A DNA stretch of 7,756 bases from an uncultured Oscillospiraceae bacterium (GCA_900552925.1 USBH01000078.1:1-7756), one strand, 5' to 3'. Positions 1 to 6,751 are shown, counted from the first letter of the stretch. The notes: a model not told the origin generated them from the letters alone. Numbers and translations: made by a program.

Positions 1-47
1 GAGATTAGCTGCAGTCTCGTGGGCTCGGAGATGTGTATAAGAGACAG
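1..47. other. Illumina Nextera P7-side adapter (non-genomic)
   Basis: Sequencing-library sequence. GAGAT (1-5) is the end of P7, 6-13 (TAGCTGCA) sits where the 8-base i7 index belongs, GTCTCGTGGGCTCGG (14-28) is the Nextera read-2 handle, and AGATGTGTATAAGAGACAG (29-47) is the 19-bp Tn5 mosaic end. Genomic sequence starts at 48. Any protein that begins inside this block, with residues such as MYKRQ or EMCIRDR, has an adapter-encoded N-terminus. Confidence 0.98.
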
Positions 48-953
48 GCCTACACGCGCGGCCTCGGCAGTCTGGCCTGCATGCCGGCCGGGTACCGGCC
101 CTGTCACAACGCGGCGGCGGTCGTCGCCGCGATCGGCTACGACGCGGAGCACGACACGGAAAACACCGGCGACTCCGTCTTTTGCGCGCACGGCTCGGGC
201 TTTGTCGTCAACTGGCGCGAGGCGGCCGCGCACATGCACGTGGAGAGCGGCCTGCGCTTCGACGCGCCGGAGGAAGCCGCTGCACCCGACGCGCCGGCGG
301 TGCGCACGCTGCGGCCCTTTGCCTCGGACAAGGAGCTGATGGCGATTTTCGAGCGCACCTATGGCCCGGTCAAGCGGCGCGACCTGCGCCCGCAGAGCGC
401 CGTGCGCGCCGAGGAGACGGGCGGCCGGGCGCTCTGGCCGGTGCCGGACCGCGACACGGACCCGGAGTACCTGCTGATCGACGGCTACAACATCCTGTTC
501 GCGTGGGACGACCTGAAAAAGACGGCGGCGCGCGACATCGATACGGCGCGGCAGATTTTGATGGACCGGCTCTGCAATTATCAGAGCGTCAGCCGCAGCA
601 TCTGCATCCTCGTTTTCGACGCCTACCGCGTGCCGCGCGATACGGCGGACGTGTTCCGCTACCACAACATCACGGTCGTGTTCACGAAGCAGGCCGAAAC
701 GGCGGACACGTACATCGAGCGCGCGACGTATGAGATCGGCCGGAAGCACCGCGTGCGCGTGGCGACCTCCGATTTTGCCGAGCAGATGATCGTGCTCGGC
801 CACGGCGCGCGGCGCATGTCCGCGTCGGAGCTGCGGATCGAGGTGGACGAGGCGGAAAACCGCCTGCGCGGGACGCTGGACGCGTGGAACGCGCGCGAGC
901 GCGGCCGCCACGTCAACCGCCCGCTGCAGGGGCTGGACGAGAAAAGCGAATGA
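48..953 (+). CDS. TetM/EF-G-like translation GTPase C-terminus fused to YacP/Rae1-type NYN nuclease domain (5' partial)
   Basis: The last 301 codons of a larger protein; the 5' end is cut by the adapter and the stop is TGA at 951-953. Residues 1-21 (YTRGLG...GYRPCHN) and about 41-65 (GDSVFCAHGSGFVVNW, then a His-rich stretch) match the end of the C-terminal domain of TetM-like ribosomal-protection or EF-G-like GTPases, which act at the ribosomal A site. A charged linker follows (about 70-138). Residues 141-265 then form a YacP-type NYN/PIN-like domain: LLIDGYN (D145), VFDAYR (D191), TADTY (D220) and TSD (D242) give the expected acidic metal-binding set. Bacillus YacP is Rae1, an endonuclease that cuts mRNA in the ribosomal A site, so the fusion plausibly places a ribosome-targeted nuclease on an A-site GTPase; that role is inference. 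The GTPase domain itself is not in the window. I see no terminator before the next promoter at 978. Confidence 0.82.
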   Translation, partial: AYTRGLGSLACMPAGYRPCHNAAAVVAAIGYDAEHDTENTGDSVFCAHGSGFVVNWREAAAHMHVESGLRFDAPEEAAAPDAPAVRTLRPFASDKELMAIFERTYGPVKRRDLRPQSAVRAEETGGRALWPVPDRDTDPEYLLIDGYNILFAWDDLKKTAARDIDTARQILMDRLCNYQSVSRSICILVFDAYRVPRDTADVFRYHNITVVFTKQAETADTYIERATYEIGRKHRVRVATSDFAEQMIVLGHGARRMSASELRIEVDEAENRLRGTLDAWNARERGRHVNRPLQGLDEKSE

Positions 954-977
954 GGCACGGATTATTTGAAATTTTGC

Positions 978-1008
978 TTGCCTTCCAGCTGCTGGAAGGT
1001 TGTATACT
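978..1008 (+). promoter_or_regulatory. MerR-family promoter/operator with 19-bp spacer
   Basis: The -35 box TTGCCT (978-983) and -10 box TATACT (1003-1008) are 19 bp apart, the over-long spacing typical of promoters activated by MerR-family DNA twisting. The spacer holds a perfect dyad, CCTTCCAGCTGCTGGAAGG (981-999). Its CCTTCC-N7-GGAAGG half-sites are those of CueR-type operators, and it overlaps the -35 as in known copA promoters. It points at the flavoprotein gene. No MerR gene is present in the window, so the regulator and its signal (metal, redox or electrophile) are unknown. Confidence 0.82.
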
Positions 1009-1144
1009 GTAAGGTACAGGACGGCTGTAGGGTCGGGGCGGAACAGCATCCCCGGCTGTGCGGAAAACGGCGGGTCCCGCGGTGCAAGACGCGGGTCGGC
1101 TTATTCAAAATACACATACAAAAAAGAAGGAGAGGAAGAGAAAC
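1009..1144 (+). promoter_or_regulatory. GC-rich 5' leader of the flavoprotein mRNA with small hairpins
   Basis: If transcription starts about 7 bases after the -10, the untranslated leader is about 130 nt. It can form three short hairpins: TACAG/CTGTA (1015-1019 with 1025-1029), CGGGG/CCCCG (1034-1038 with 1050-1054) and CCCGCG/CGCGGG (1076-1081 with 1090-1095). An A-rich stretch follows, with the ribosome binding site AAGGAG at 1127-1132. It matches no riboswitch class I recognise; a regulatory role is possible but unproven. Confidence 0.35.
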
Positions 1145-1762
1145 ATGAAAGTTCTGCTGATCAACGGAAGCCCGAACGCGCGGGGATGTACGTACACCGC
1201 GCTTTCGGAGGTCGCGTCGACGCTCGAAAAAGAGGGGGTGGAGACGGAGATCCTCCATGTCGGGCAGAAGGATATCCGCGGCTGCATCGGCTGCCGCAAG
1301 TGCAAGCAGACCGGCAAATGCGTTTTTGACGACATCGTCAACGAGACGGCGCAGAAGTTCGAGGCGGCGGACGGCATCGTGATCGGCTCGCCCGTCTACT
1401 TTGCTTCGGCGAATTCCACGGCGATCTCCTTCATCACGCGCCTGTTCTACAGCACGCAGTTTGACAAGTCGATGAAGGTCGGTGCGGCGGTCGTGAGCTG
1501 CCGGCGCGGCGGCGCGAGCGCAACGTTCGACGAGATCAACAAGTTCTTTACGATCTCCGGCATGCCGGTGGCGTCGAGCCAGTACTGGAACAGCGTGCAC
1601 GGCAACACGGCGGAGGAGGTCCGTCAAGACCTCGAGGGCATGCAGGTGATGCGCACGCTCGGCCGGAACATGGCGTTCCTTGTGAAGAGCATTGCGCTCG
1701 GCCGCGCGCAGTACGGCCTCCCGGAAAAGGAGCCGCGCGTTGCCACCAATTTCATCCGGTAA
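1145..1762 (+). CDS. Flavodoxin-fold NAD(P)H-dependent FMN reductase / iron-sulfur flavoprotein-like protein
   Basis: A complete 205-residue cytoplasmic protein. The flavodoxin-like (NADPH-dependent FMN reductase) fold shows in the first strand plus FMN-phosphate loop, LLINGSPNARGCT (4-16), and in a second flavin-contact loop, GSPVYF (81-86). C47, C50, C53 and C59 form a compact CX2CX2CX5C motif of the type that binds the [4Fe-4S] cluster in iron-sulfur flavoproteins (Isf). RRGGA (120-124) and SSQYWNSVHG (144-153) are characteristic of this clostridial subfamily. The ATG at 1145 was chosen because AAGGAG lies 12 bases upstream and the fold starts at once; the frame stays open upstream only through the GC-rich leader. 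A MerR-type promoter suggests induction by redox, electrophile or metal stress. The gene stands alone between that promoter and the terminator at 1777. The physiological substrate cannot be told, and cluster binding is inferred from the cysteines only. Confidence 0.86.
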   Translation: MKVLLINGSPNARGCTYTALSEVASTLEKEGVETEILHVGQKDIRGCIGCRKCKQTGKCVFDDIVNETAQKFEAADGIVIGSPVYFASANSTAISFITRLFYSTQFDKSMKVGAAVVSCRRGGASATFDEINKFFTISGMPVASSQYWNSVHGNTAEEVRQDLEGMQVMRTLGRNMAFLVKSIALGRAQYGLPEKEPRVATNFIR

Positions 1763-1775
1763 TCGAACAACAGCG

Positions 1776-1807
1776 AAAAACCCCCGGCGCAGCGGCCGGG
1801 GGTTTTG
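1776..1807. terminator. Bidirectional rho-independent terminator
   Basis: Perfect 12-bp stem, AAAACCCCCGGC (1777-1788) against GCCGGGGGTTTT (1795-1806), with a 6-nt loop. The T-tract on the plus strand ends flavoprotein transcription 14 bases after its stop. The matching A-tract gives the minus strand its own T-tract, so it also serves the convergent ATPase gene ending at 1841. Confidence 0.9.
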
Positions 1808-1840
1808 ACTTTATATGGCTCTAGGCGGTTGTTGCGGCGC

Positions 1841-2821
<981 letters not shown>

Positions 2822-2888
2822 GGATGACGACGTAAAAGATAAACAGCTTTTTCGAGGGGCCGCGCCCCTCGTTGCCGACCTCGTGCAT
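2822..2888 (-). pseudogene. N-terminal stub of an unidentified membrane protein, possibly FtsH-like, joined to the ATPase remnant
   Basis: An ATG at 2888 with a strong AAGGAG (2897-2902) eight bases upstream opens a frame that starts MHEVGNEGRGPSKK and enters what looks like a first transmembrane segment, LFIFYVVI. After about 22 codons the DNA becomes ATPase sequence in a different frame, so the reading continues as meaningless residues to a stop near 2529. The ribosome binding site overlaps the TAA of the MATE gene, so this was the next gene of that operon. A short polar N-terminus followed at once by a membrane helix is reminiscent of clostridial FtsH proteases, but 22 residues cannot prove it. 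Confidence 0.5.
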
Positions 2889-2901
2889 ATGCTTTTCTCC
2901 T

Positions 2902-4296
2902 TTATTGGGCTGTGCTCTCCGGCGTTTCACGCTTGCCGGAGATCCCTTTGAGGGCTTTCTTGAACTGGAAGGTAAAGAAGATCGCGGTGAAGGTGACGGC
3001 GATGAAATCGGCCACCGGCTCCGCCATATAGACGGCCGTCGTCTTGTCGGCGGAGAAGAGCAGCGGCATGATGTAGATCAGCGGGATCAGCAGGATGAAT
3101 TTCCGCATGACCGCGACAAGGATGGAGGCCTTTGCGTTGCCCAGCGAGGTGAAGGTCATCTGACAGGCGATCTGGATGCCGAACAGCAGCAGGCAGGCCA
3201 TGTAGATGCGCAGGGCCTTCTGGGTGAAGGTCATCAGCGTTTCGGAACTCGTGAACATGGCGGCGAAGGCCTGCGGGAAAAGCATCACGAGGGCCCACAG
3301 CAGCGTCGAGTAGACCAGGCTGGACTTCAGCAGCAGCTTGAAGGCGGCCTTCACACGCTCGGGGCTGCGGGCGCCATAGTTGTAGCTGATGATCGGCTGC
3401 GCGCCCTGGCCGAGGCCCTGCAGCGGCAGCATCGCAAACTGCATCACGCTGGTGAGGATGGTCATCGCGCCGACGGCGATATCGCCGCCGTAGCTCTGCA
3501 GCGAGGAGTTGAAGCAGATGGAAATGATGCTTTCGCTGGCCTGCATGATGAACGAGGAGAGGCCGAGTGCGAGGCTGGGCAGGACGATTTTCCGGCTCAG
3601 GCGCATGTATTTGACGCGCAGCCTGAGGTGTGTTTTCTTTCCGCACAGGAACAGCAGCACCCAGGTGCAGGACATGGCCTGCGAAATGATGGTGGCCCAG
3701 GCCGCGCCCGCAACGCCCATGTTGAAGCCGAAGATGAAGATGGGGTCGAGCACGATGTTGGCCACGGCGCCGATGAGCACCGAGAACATGCCGGTCCTGG
3801 CAAAGCCCTGCGCGGTGATGAACGCGTTCATACCGAGCGTCATCTGGACGAAGATCGTGCCGATGGCGTAGATGTTCATGTACTCTACGCCGTACCCGAT
3901 GGTTTTATCGCTGGCGCCGAACGCCATCAGGAAATCCCGGTTCCAGAGCAGCAGCGCCGCCGTCAGCAGCACCGAAATGATGAACTGCACGGCGAAGCAG
4001 TTGCCCAGCGTTTTTTCGGCGGAATCGTGGTCGCCCTGCCCCATGTAGATCGAGGCGCGCGGCGCGCCGCCGTAGGCGGCAAAGGCGGAGAACGCGGTCA
4101 CGATCATGATCAGCGGCATGCAGACGCCGACGCCGGTCAGCGCTGCTTCGCCGATCTCGGGGATATGCCCGATGTAGATGCGGTCCACGATGTTGTAAAG
4201 CATGTTGATGATCTGTGCGGTTACGGTGGGAAGGGCCAGCTTCAGCAGGAGCTTTCCGACCGGCTCCTTCCCGAGAAAGTCTTTGTCTTCGTTCAT
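2902..4296 (-). CDS. MATE family multidrug efflux transporter (MepA-like)
   Basis: A complete 464-residue inner-membrane protein with about 12 hydrophobic helices in two homologous halves. Family hallmarks are the N-terminal LGKEPVGKLLLKLALPTVTAQIINMLYNIVDR-type entry (first about 40 residues), IYIGHIPEIGEAALTGVGV in helix 1-2, QGFARTGMF with NIVLDPIFIFGF in the first half, and GLGQGAQPIISYNYGA in the second. These are typical of MepA-like exporters that expel cationic drugs or dyes using a Na+ or H+ gradient; the substrate here is unknown. The ATG overlaps the stop of marR (ATGA, 4293-4296), with AAGGAG at 4307-4312, which implies translational coupling. Length and ends are normal and I see no break in it, unlike the genes on either side. 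Antiporter assignment is secure; specificity is not. Confidence 0.93.
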   Translation of the reverse strand: MNEDKDFLGKEPVGKLLLKLALPTVTAQIINMLYNIVDRIYIGHIPEIGEAALTGVGVCMPLIMIVTAFSAFAAYGGAPRASIYMGQGDHDSAEKTLGNCFAVQFIISVLLTAALLLWNRDFLMAFGASDKTIGYGVEYMNIYAIGTIFVQMTLGMNAFITAQGFARTGMFSVLIGAVANIVLDPIFIFGFNMGVAGAAWATIISQAMSCTWVLLFLCGKKTHLRLRVKYMRLSRKIVLPSLALGLSSFIMQASESIISICFNSSLQSYGGDIAVGAMTILTSVMQFAMLPLQGLGQGAQPIISYNYGARSPERVKAAFKLLLKSSLVYSTLLWALVMLFPQAFAAMFTSSETLMTFTQKALRIYMACLLLFGIQIACQMTFTSLGNAKASILVAVMRKFILLIPLIYIMPLLFSADKTTAVYMAEPVADFIAVTFTAIFFTFQFKKALKGISGKRETPESTAQ

Positions 4297-4739
4297 ACGG
4301 TGATTTCTCCTTCTGTGCGTTTAGTGTTTTCGGCGATCCGCTCGTTAAATTCGGTGAACAGCCGCTGCTCTTCCTCCGTAAAGCCCCGGAAGATCTTTTT
4401 GTGGAACGACGCGCGGACCTTTTCGATCTCCGCCGTTATGGGCGTGGCCTCTGCGGTCAGAAGCAGGTGGATGCGGCGGCGGTCGGCCGTGTCCTGCCGC
4501 CGCTGGAGCAGCGACTTCTGGATCAGGCTCTCGACGGCCTGCGATACGTTGCTCTTGGAGAGCATCCGCAGATCCACGATGTCGGCGGCCGTGTCCCGCC
4601 CCGGGTGGTTGAACAGGAAGCTGATGATCGTCGCCTCGATCGGCACCAGGCCGTACCGGCTGCAGACCGGCTTGAGCATGCTGTCGTACAGCTTGATCAT
4701 GCGCCGGATATTGGCTAAAAGCGCATTGCTTTGATACAT
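4293..4739 (-). CDS. MarR family transcriptional regulator
   Basis: A complete 148-residue DNA-binding protein. A helical N-terminal dimerisation part (1-35) is followed by a winged helix-turn-helix: helix 2 near AADIVDLRML (51-60), recognition helix SKSNVSQAVESLIQKSLL (61-78), and a wing with the conserved D-x-R-R-R, QDTADRRRIHLLLT (82-95). A C-terminal dimerisation helix follows. MarR proteins usually repress their own promoter and a downstream exporter until a ligand binds. The ATGA overlap with the MATE gene and the operator-like repeats at its own start fit that model. AGGAGG (4753-4758) lies 13 bases before the ATG. Ligand unknown. Confidence 0.92.
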   Translation of the reverse strand: MYQSNALLANIRRMIKLYDSMLKPVCSRYGLVPIEATIISFLFNHPGRDTAADIVDLRMLSKSNVSQAVESLIQKSLLQRRQDTADRRRIHLLLTAEATPITAEIEKVRASFHKKIFRGFTEEEQRLFTEFNERIAENTKRTEGEITV

Positions 4740-4777
4740 GGTGTATCGCCTTCCTCCTTTTAAACGGATGCAAAAGC

Positions 4778-4841
4778 AACCGTTATTAATTTAAACAGTT
4801 ATTTATACAAACTATTTTACTCGGCGGGGGCCAATAGTCAA
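4778..4841 (-). promoter_or_regulatory. marR-MATE promoter with operator-like repeats
   Basis: Reading leftward, TTGACT (plus-strand 4836-4841) and TAAAAT (4814-4819) are 16 bp apart, giving a good sigma-A promoter. Just downstream, in an AT-rich island, are two 7-bp palindromes, AACAGTT (4794-4800) and AACCGTT (4778-4784), centred 16 bp apart, and an AGTT-N9-AACT inverted repeat (4797-4813). Their position over and just after the start site suits autorepression by the MarR protein. Binding is inferred from position and symmetry only. Confidence 0.6.
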
Positions 4842-4868
4842 GAAGAAAATCACTTCATTTCAAATTGT

Positions 4869-5120
4869 TTACAAATCTTTCATAAAAGGACGGGATGCGC
4901 ATAAAAATATCCCCGAAGCGCCGCGCGGGCTTCTTCGGGGATACGGTTTAAAACGATGGATGGCGTCCAGCGGGCGCTCTGCCAGAGCGCGGCGCACGTG
5001 GACGGCAAGCGCTTCGCCGCAGAAGCCGAAGCCGGTATCGAGCAGGCAGGCGCCGTTGCCGTCGTCGAGCAGGAAAGCGTCGCCGCCGGGAAAAGCGCCG
5101 ACATTTTGAATTTTCAACAT
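4869..5120 (-). pseudogene. MBL-fold metallohydrolase, truncated to its N-terminus
   Basis: The first 54 codons (5120 to about 4959) look like the start of a metallo-beta-lactamase-fold hydrolase: MLKIQNVGAFPGGDAFLLDDG, then ACLLDTGFG with the usual second beta-hairpin, then a helix ending RPLDAI. In the family the next residues are the metal-binding THxHxDH motif. Here the sequence switches to HRFKPYPRRSP and other non-family residues, ending at a TAA at 4869 after running through a terminator hairpin. No metal ligand is present, so the product cannot be an active hydrolase. The junction near 4957 carries a CCATC/CATC repeat. The ATG at 5120 is preceded by GGAG and follows the nucleotidyltransferase stop by 49 bases, so the two were cotranscribed. 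Real deletion and chimera are both possible. MBL assignment rests on the N-terminal pattern alone. Confidence 0.62.
4901..4943 (-). terminator. Rho-independent terminator of the MBL-fold/nucleotidyltransferase unit
   Basis: An 11-bp perfect stem, TATCCCCGAAG (plus strand 4908-4918) with CTTCGGGGATA (4933-4943), and a 14-nt loop. On the minus strand it is followed by TTTTTAT (4907-4901). It ends leftward transcription before the marR promoter. It lies inside the out-of-frame tail of the truncated MBL gene, which suggests the tail was originally noncoding or the extreme 3' end of the gene. Confidence 0.78.
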
Positions 5121-5169
5121 AAGCGGGAACTCCAGGGGGAAGGATTTGCGTTTGTGCGGCCGGCGTCCA

Positions 5170-5958
5170 TCAGTATTCGTCCACGTGCGGGCGCGGGACG
5201 TTCCACCACTGCTCGTAATCGAGCGAATAGCGGGAGAGCAGGGCGTTGTAATCCGTTTTGGTGTCGAAGCTCGTCCAGCCGATGAACGCCTGATAGACGG
5301 CGTCGCACAGCGCGTCGGACTGCTCGCGGCAGAACGCCCGGCACAGGGAGACGATGTTTTCCGGCTTTTTCGGCGCGTTCTCCACGAACTCCTCGAGGCG
5401 GCGGTTGCACGGGAACAGGATCTCGTTTTCCTGCAGGATCATCCGGTAAATGCTGTAGACGATCTGCCCGGCCACGTGCAGGCGCATGTAGCCGTCCGGT
5501 TCGCAGGCCTTCCAGAAATAGTGGTAGTTGAGCATCAGGTTGGCGAAGAACGAAAGCTCCTTGTCCGCGCGCTCCTGCTTCTGAAAGACCGGGATGCGGG
5601 CGACGATGCCCGGGATCTCCGGGTCGCGGGAGAACAGCACGCGGGCGCCGATGAAGGAATTGCGCGTCGGCTCGCTCGCGTGGTCGGCGGCGGCCGCAAT
5701 GAAGGCTTTGGTCATGTATTTCACGTCGAAATAGCCGCCCTCATACGTGCAGTAGCCGGAAATGGTTTCGGTTACGCGGTTTTCCTTTTCGCGCTGCGCG
5801 TAGTATTCGTCGGTCACGACGACCATCGCGTCGAGGTCGCTGTCCGGGCGCTCGCAGCCCTTGGCGACGCTGCCGCCGAAGACGAGCGCGATGATCTCCT
5901 CGCGCCCGCTGAAATAGTCGATCATGTTCTGCAGGGATTCGGCATGGTGTGCATACAT
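5170..5958 (-). CDS. Nucleotidyltransferase domain protein (Pol beta/MNT superfamily)
   Basis: A complete 262-residue soluble protein. The minimal nucleotidyltransferase core is clear: GGSVAKG (28-34) with the nucleotide-binding Gly-Ser, SDLDAMVVV (40-48) giving catalytic D41 and D43, and FDVKY (77-81) giving the third Asp, D78. About 180 residues of mainly helical sequence follow, as in aminoglycoside-adenylyltransferase-like and other standalone transferases of this group. Enzymes with this core move an NMP from NTP onto a drug, protein or RNA; the acceptor here cannot be inferred. The ATG at 5958 has AGGAG seven bases upstream (5966-5970). It has its own promoter and leads a two-gene unit with the MBL-fold gene. 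All three acidic ligands are present, so it is probably active. No HEPN or toxin-antitoxin partner gene is adjacent. Confidence 0.83.
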   Translation of the reverse strand: MYAHHAESLQNMIDYFSGREEIIALVFGGSVAKGCERPDSDLDAMVVVTDEYYAQREKENRVTETISGYCTYEGGYFDVKYMTKAFIAAAADHASEPTRNSFIGARVLFSRDPEIPGIVARIPVFQKQERADKELSFFANLMLNYHYFWKACEPDGYMRLHVAGQIVYSIYRMILQENEILFPCNRRLEEFVENAPKKPENIVSLCRAFCREQSDALCDAVYQAFIGWTSFDTKTDYNALLSRYSLDYEQWWNVPRPHVDEY

Positions 5959-5990
5959 AGCGGTTCTCCTCTCCTATTTGGGTTACAAGC

Positions 5991-6019
5991 AGTATACCAC
6001 ATCGCGGCGCGCAAAGCAA
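5991..6019 (-). promoter_or_regulatory. Promoter of the nucleotidyltransferase unit
   Basis: On the minus strand TTGCTT (plus 6014-6019) and TATACT (5991-5996) are separated by exactly 17 bp, a good sigma-A match, placed about 30 bases before the start codon and just after the lipoprotein terminator. Confidence 0.68.
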
Positions 6020-6022
6020 CGC

Positions 6023-6052
6023 AAAAGCGGACGGCCGAAGCCGCCCGCTTTT
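6023..6052 (-). terminator. Rho-independent terminator of the lipoprotein gene (UUCG tetraloop)
   Basis: A 13-bp stem, plus-strand 6023-6035 with 6040-6052. In the minus-strand transcript it pairs throughout with one G-U wobble, closed by C(UUCG)G, and ends in a UUUU run. On the plus strand the same position is an A-C mismatch, so it belongs to the leftward lipoprotein gene ending at 6070. Confidence 0.85.
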
Positions 6053-6069
6053 GATTGAATGTCTATTTG

Positions 6070-6681
6070 TTAACTGTCAGCGCCGGCCTCCACGTACCGC
6101 CATTTTTGATAAGCGCCGAGCGCGACCGCGTAGGTGCGTTCATCATATTCTTCGTCAGCGGCGCGGCCGTCGACCTGGATCGCGAAAACCGTGCCGCTCT
6201 CCGCGTCCTCCCAAAGGAGTGTGGTCCAGCCGGTATCGGCGGTGGATTCCTCGGTCGGCTCGCCGAACAGGCTGACGTAGTGCTTCCTGTATAATTCGAG
6301 GAAACGCTCGCGCTGGTCTGGGGTGATCGAAGAATTGTACGTGATCGCGAACAGGCCGTCCTCCTCGGTGAACTGCGCGTCCACGCGGCTCGTCAGGCCG
6401 GCGAGCTTGACGGTCGCCTGCGGTGTCGTGTAGCTGGAATACTCGAACGGCTCGGTGACCGGGTTTTCCCCGAGGTCTACCATTTCGCAGCCGATGGCGG
6501 TTTTCACCTCTTCCAGCGTGCTGCCGTACGGCGTCGGCCCGAACGCATAGCCGTCCTCGCCGAAGACGAATTCATTGTTCGGGTCGCCGGATGTCTGCGG
6601 GCTGCAGGCGGTGCAGAAGAGCAGGAGCAGGAGTACGGACAGGGCTGCAAGCATCTTTTTTACAGGCTTCGTGCGTTTCAT
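6070..6681 (-). CDS. Small secreted lipoprotein of unknown function
   Basis: A complete 203-residue protein with a lipoprotein signal peptide: positive N-terminus MKRTKPVKK, hydrophobic core 11-22, and a lipobox ending TAC with the lipid-modified cysteine at C26 (the -3 residue is Cys, slightly unusual). The mature part is acidic and soluble, beginning with a Ser/Gly/Asn-rich tether (SPQTSGDPNNE). It contains YGSTLEEVKTAIG, which resembles the short helix seen at the start of many small secreted repeat or SmpA/BamE-like domains, then alternating beta-strand-like stretches with TVKLAGL and LLWEDAESGTVFAIQVDG. I do not recognise the family. The start at 6681 was chosen for the strong AAGGAGG eight bases upstream (6690-6696) and the signal peptide; the longer open frame upstream crosses AT-rich promoter DNA. 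It is monocistronic, between its own promoter region and the terminator at 6023. Confidence 0.8.
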   Translation of the reverse strand: MKRTKPVKKMLAALSVLLLLLFCTACSPQTSGDPNNEFVFGEDGYAFGPTPYGSTLEEVKTAIGCEMVDLGENPVTEPFEYSSYTTPQATVKLAGLTSRVDAQFTEEDGLFAITYNSSITPDQRERFLELYRKHYVSLFGEPTEESTADTGWTTLLWEDAESGTVFAIQVDGRAADEEYDERTYAVALGAYQKWRYVEAGADS

Positions 6682-6751
6682 CGGGACAACCTCCTTTTTT
6701 GTTTCCGAGTGGGAAAAATGGTTTCGGGCGGACGGGGGCTGCGCGCAGTTC

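Noticed and set aside
29..47. Tn5/IS50-related mobile element ends (also 7707-7725)
   Set aside because: Both are the engineered mosaic ends flanked by Illumina handles, index positions and P7/P5, so they come from library preparation, not a resident transposon.
48..953. Tetracycline-resistance gene tet(M)-type
   Set aside because: Only the last part of the GTPase portion is present, and the NYN fusion sets it apart from classical tet determinants, so resistance should not be claimed.
981..999. CCTTCCAGCTGCTGGAAGG read as a terminator for the NYN fusion gene
   Set aside because: There is no T-tract after the stem, and the dyad sits exactly in a 19-bp -35/-10 spacer, so an operator is the better reading.
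1015..1095. Guanidine-II (mini-ykkC) or FMN riboswitch in the flavoprotein leader
   Set aside because: One hairpin has an ACGG-containing loop, but the loop is five bases, there is no matching second ACGR hairpin and no RFN core motifs. The promoter geometry already explains regulation.
1058..1144. 29-codon upstream extension of the flavoprotein
   Set aside because: It lies in the hairpin-forming leader, has no ribosome binding site, and ends in a Lys/Arg run encoded by the A-rich Shine-Dalgarno region. The ATG at 1145 fits the flavodoxin fold.
962..1627. 221-codon minus-strand frame opposite the flavoprotein
   Set aside because: Covers the promoter, leader and most of the flavoprotein gene in antisense; no family resemblance.
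2872..4734. 620-codon open frame on the plus strand across the MATE and marR genes
   Set aside because: Composition is rich in Asp, Glu, Gly, His, Arg and Gln with no domain or membrane pattern. It is the antisense shadow of two well-recognised minus-strand genes and arises from G/C-rich third codon positions.
5146..6054. 302-codon plus-strand frame opposite the nucleotidyltransferase
   Set aside because: Antisense of a gene with intact catalytic motifs, no ribosome binding site, and it runs through that gene's promoter.
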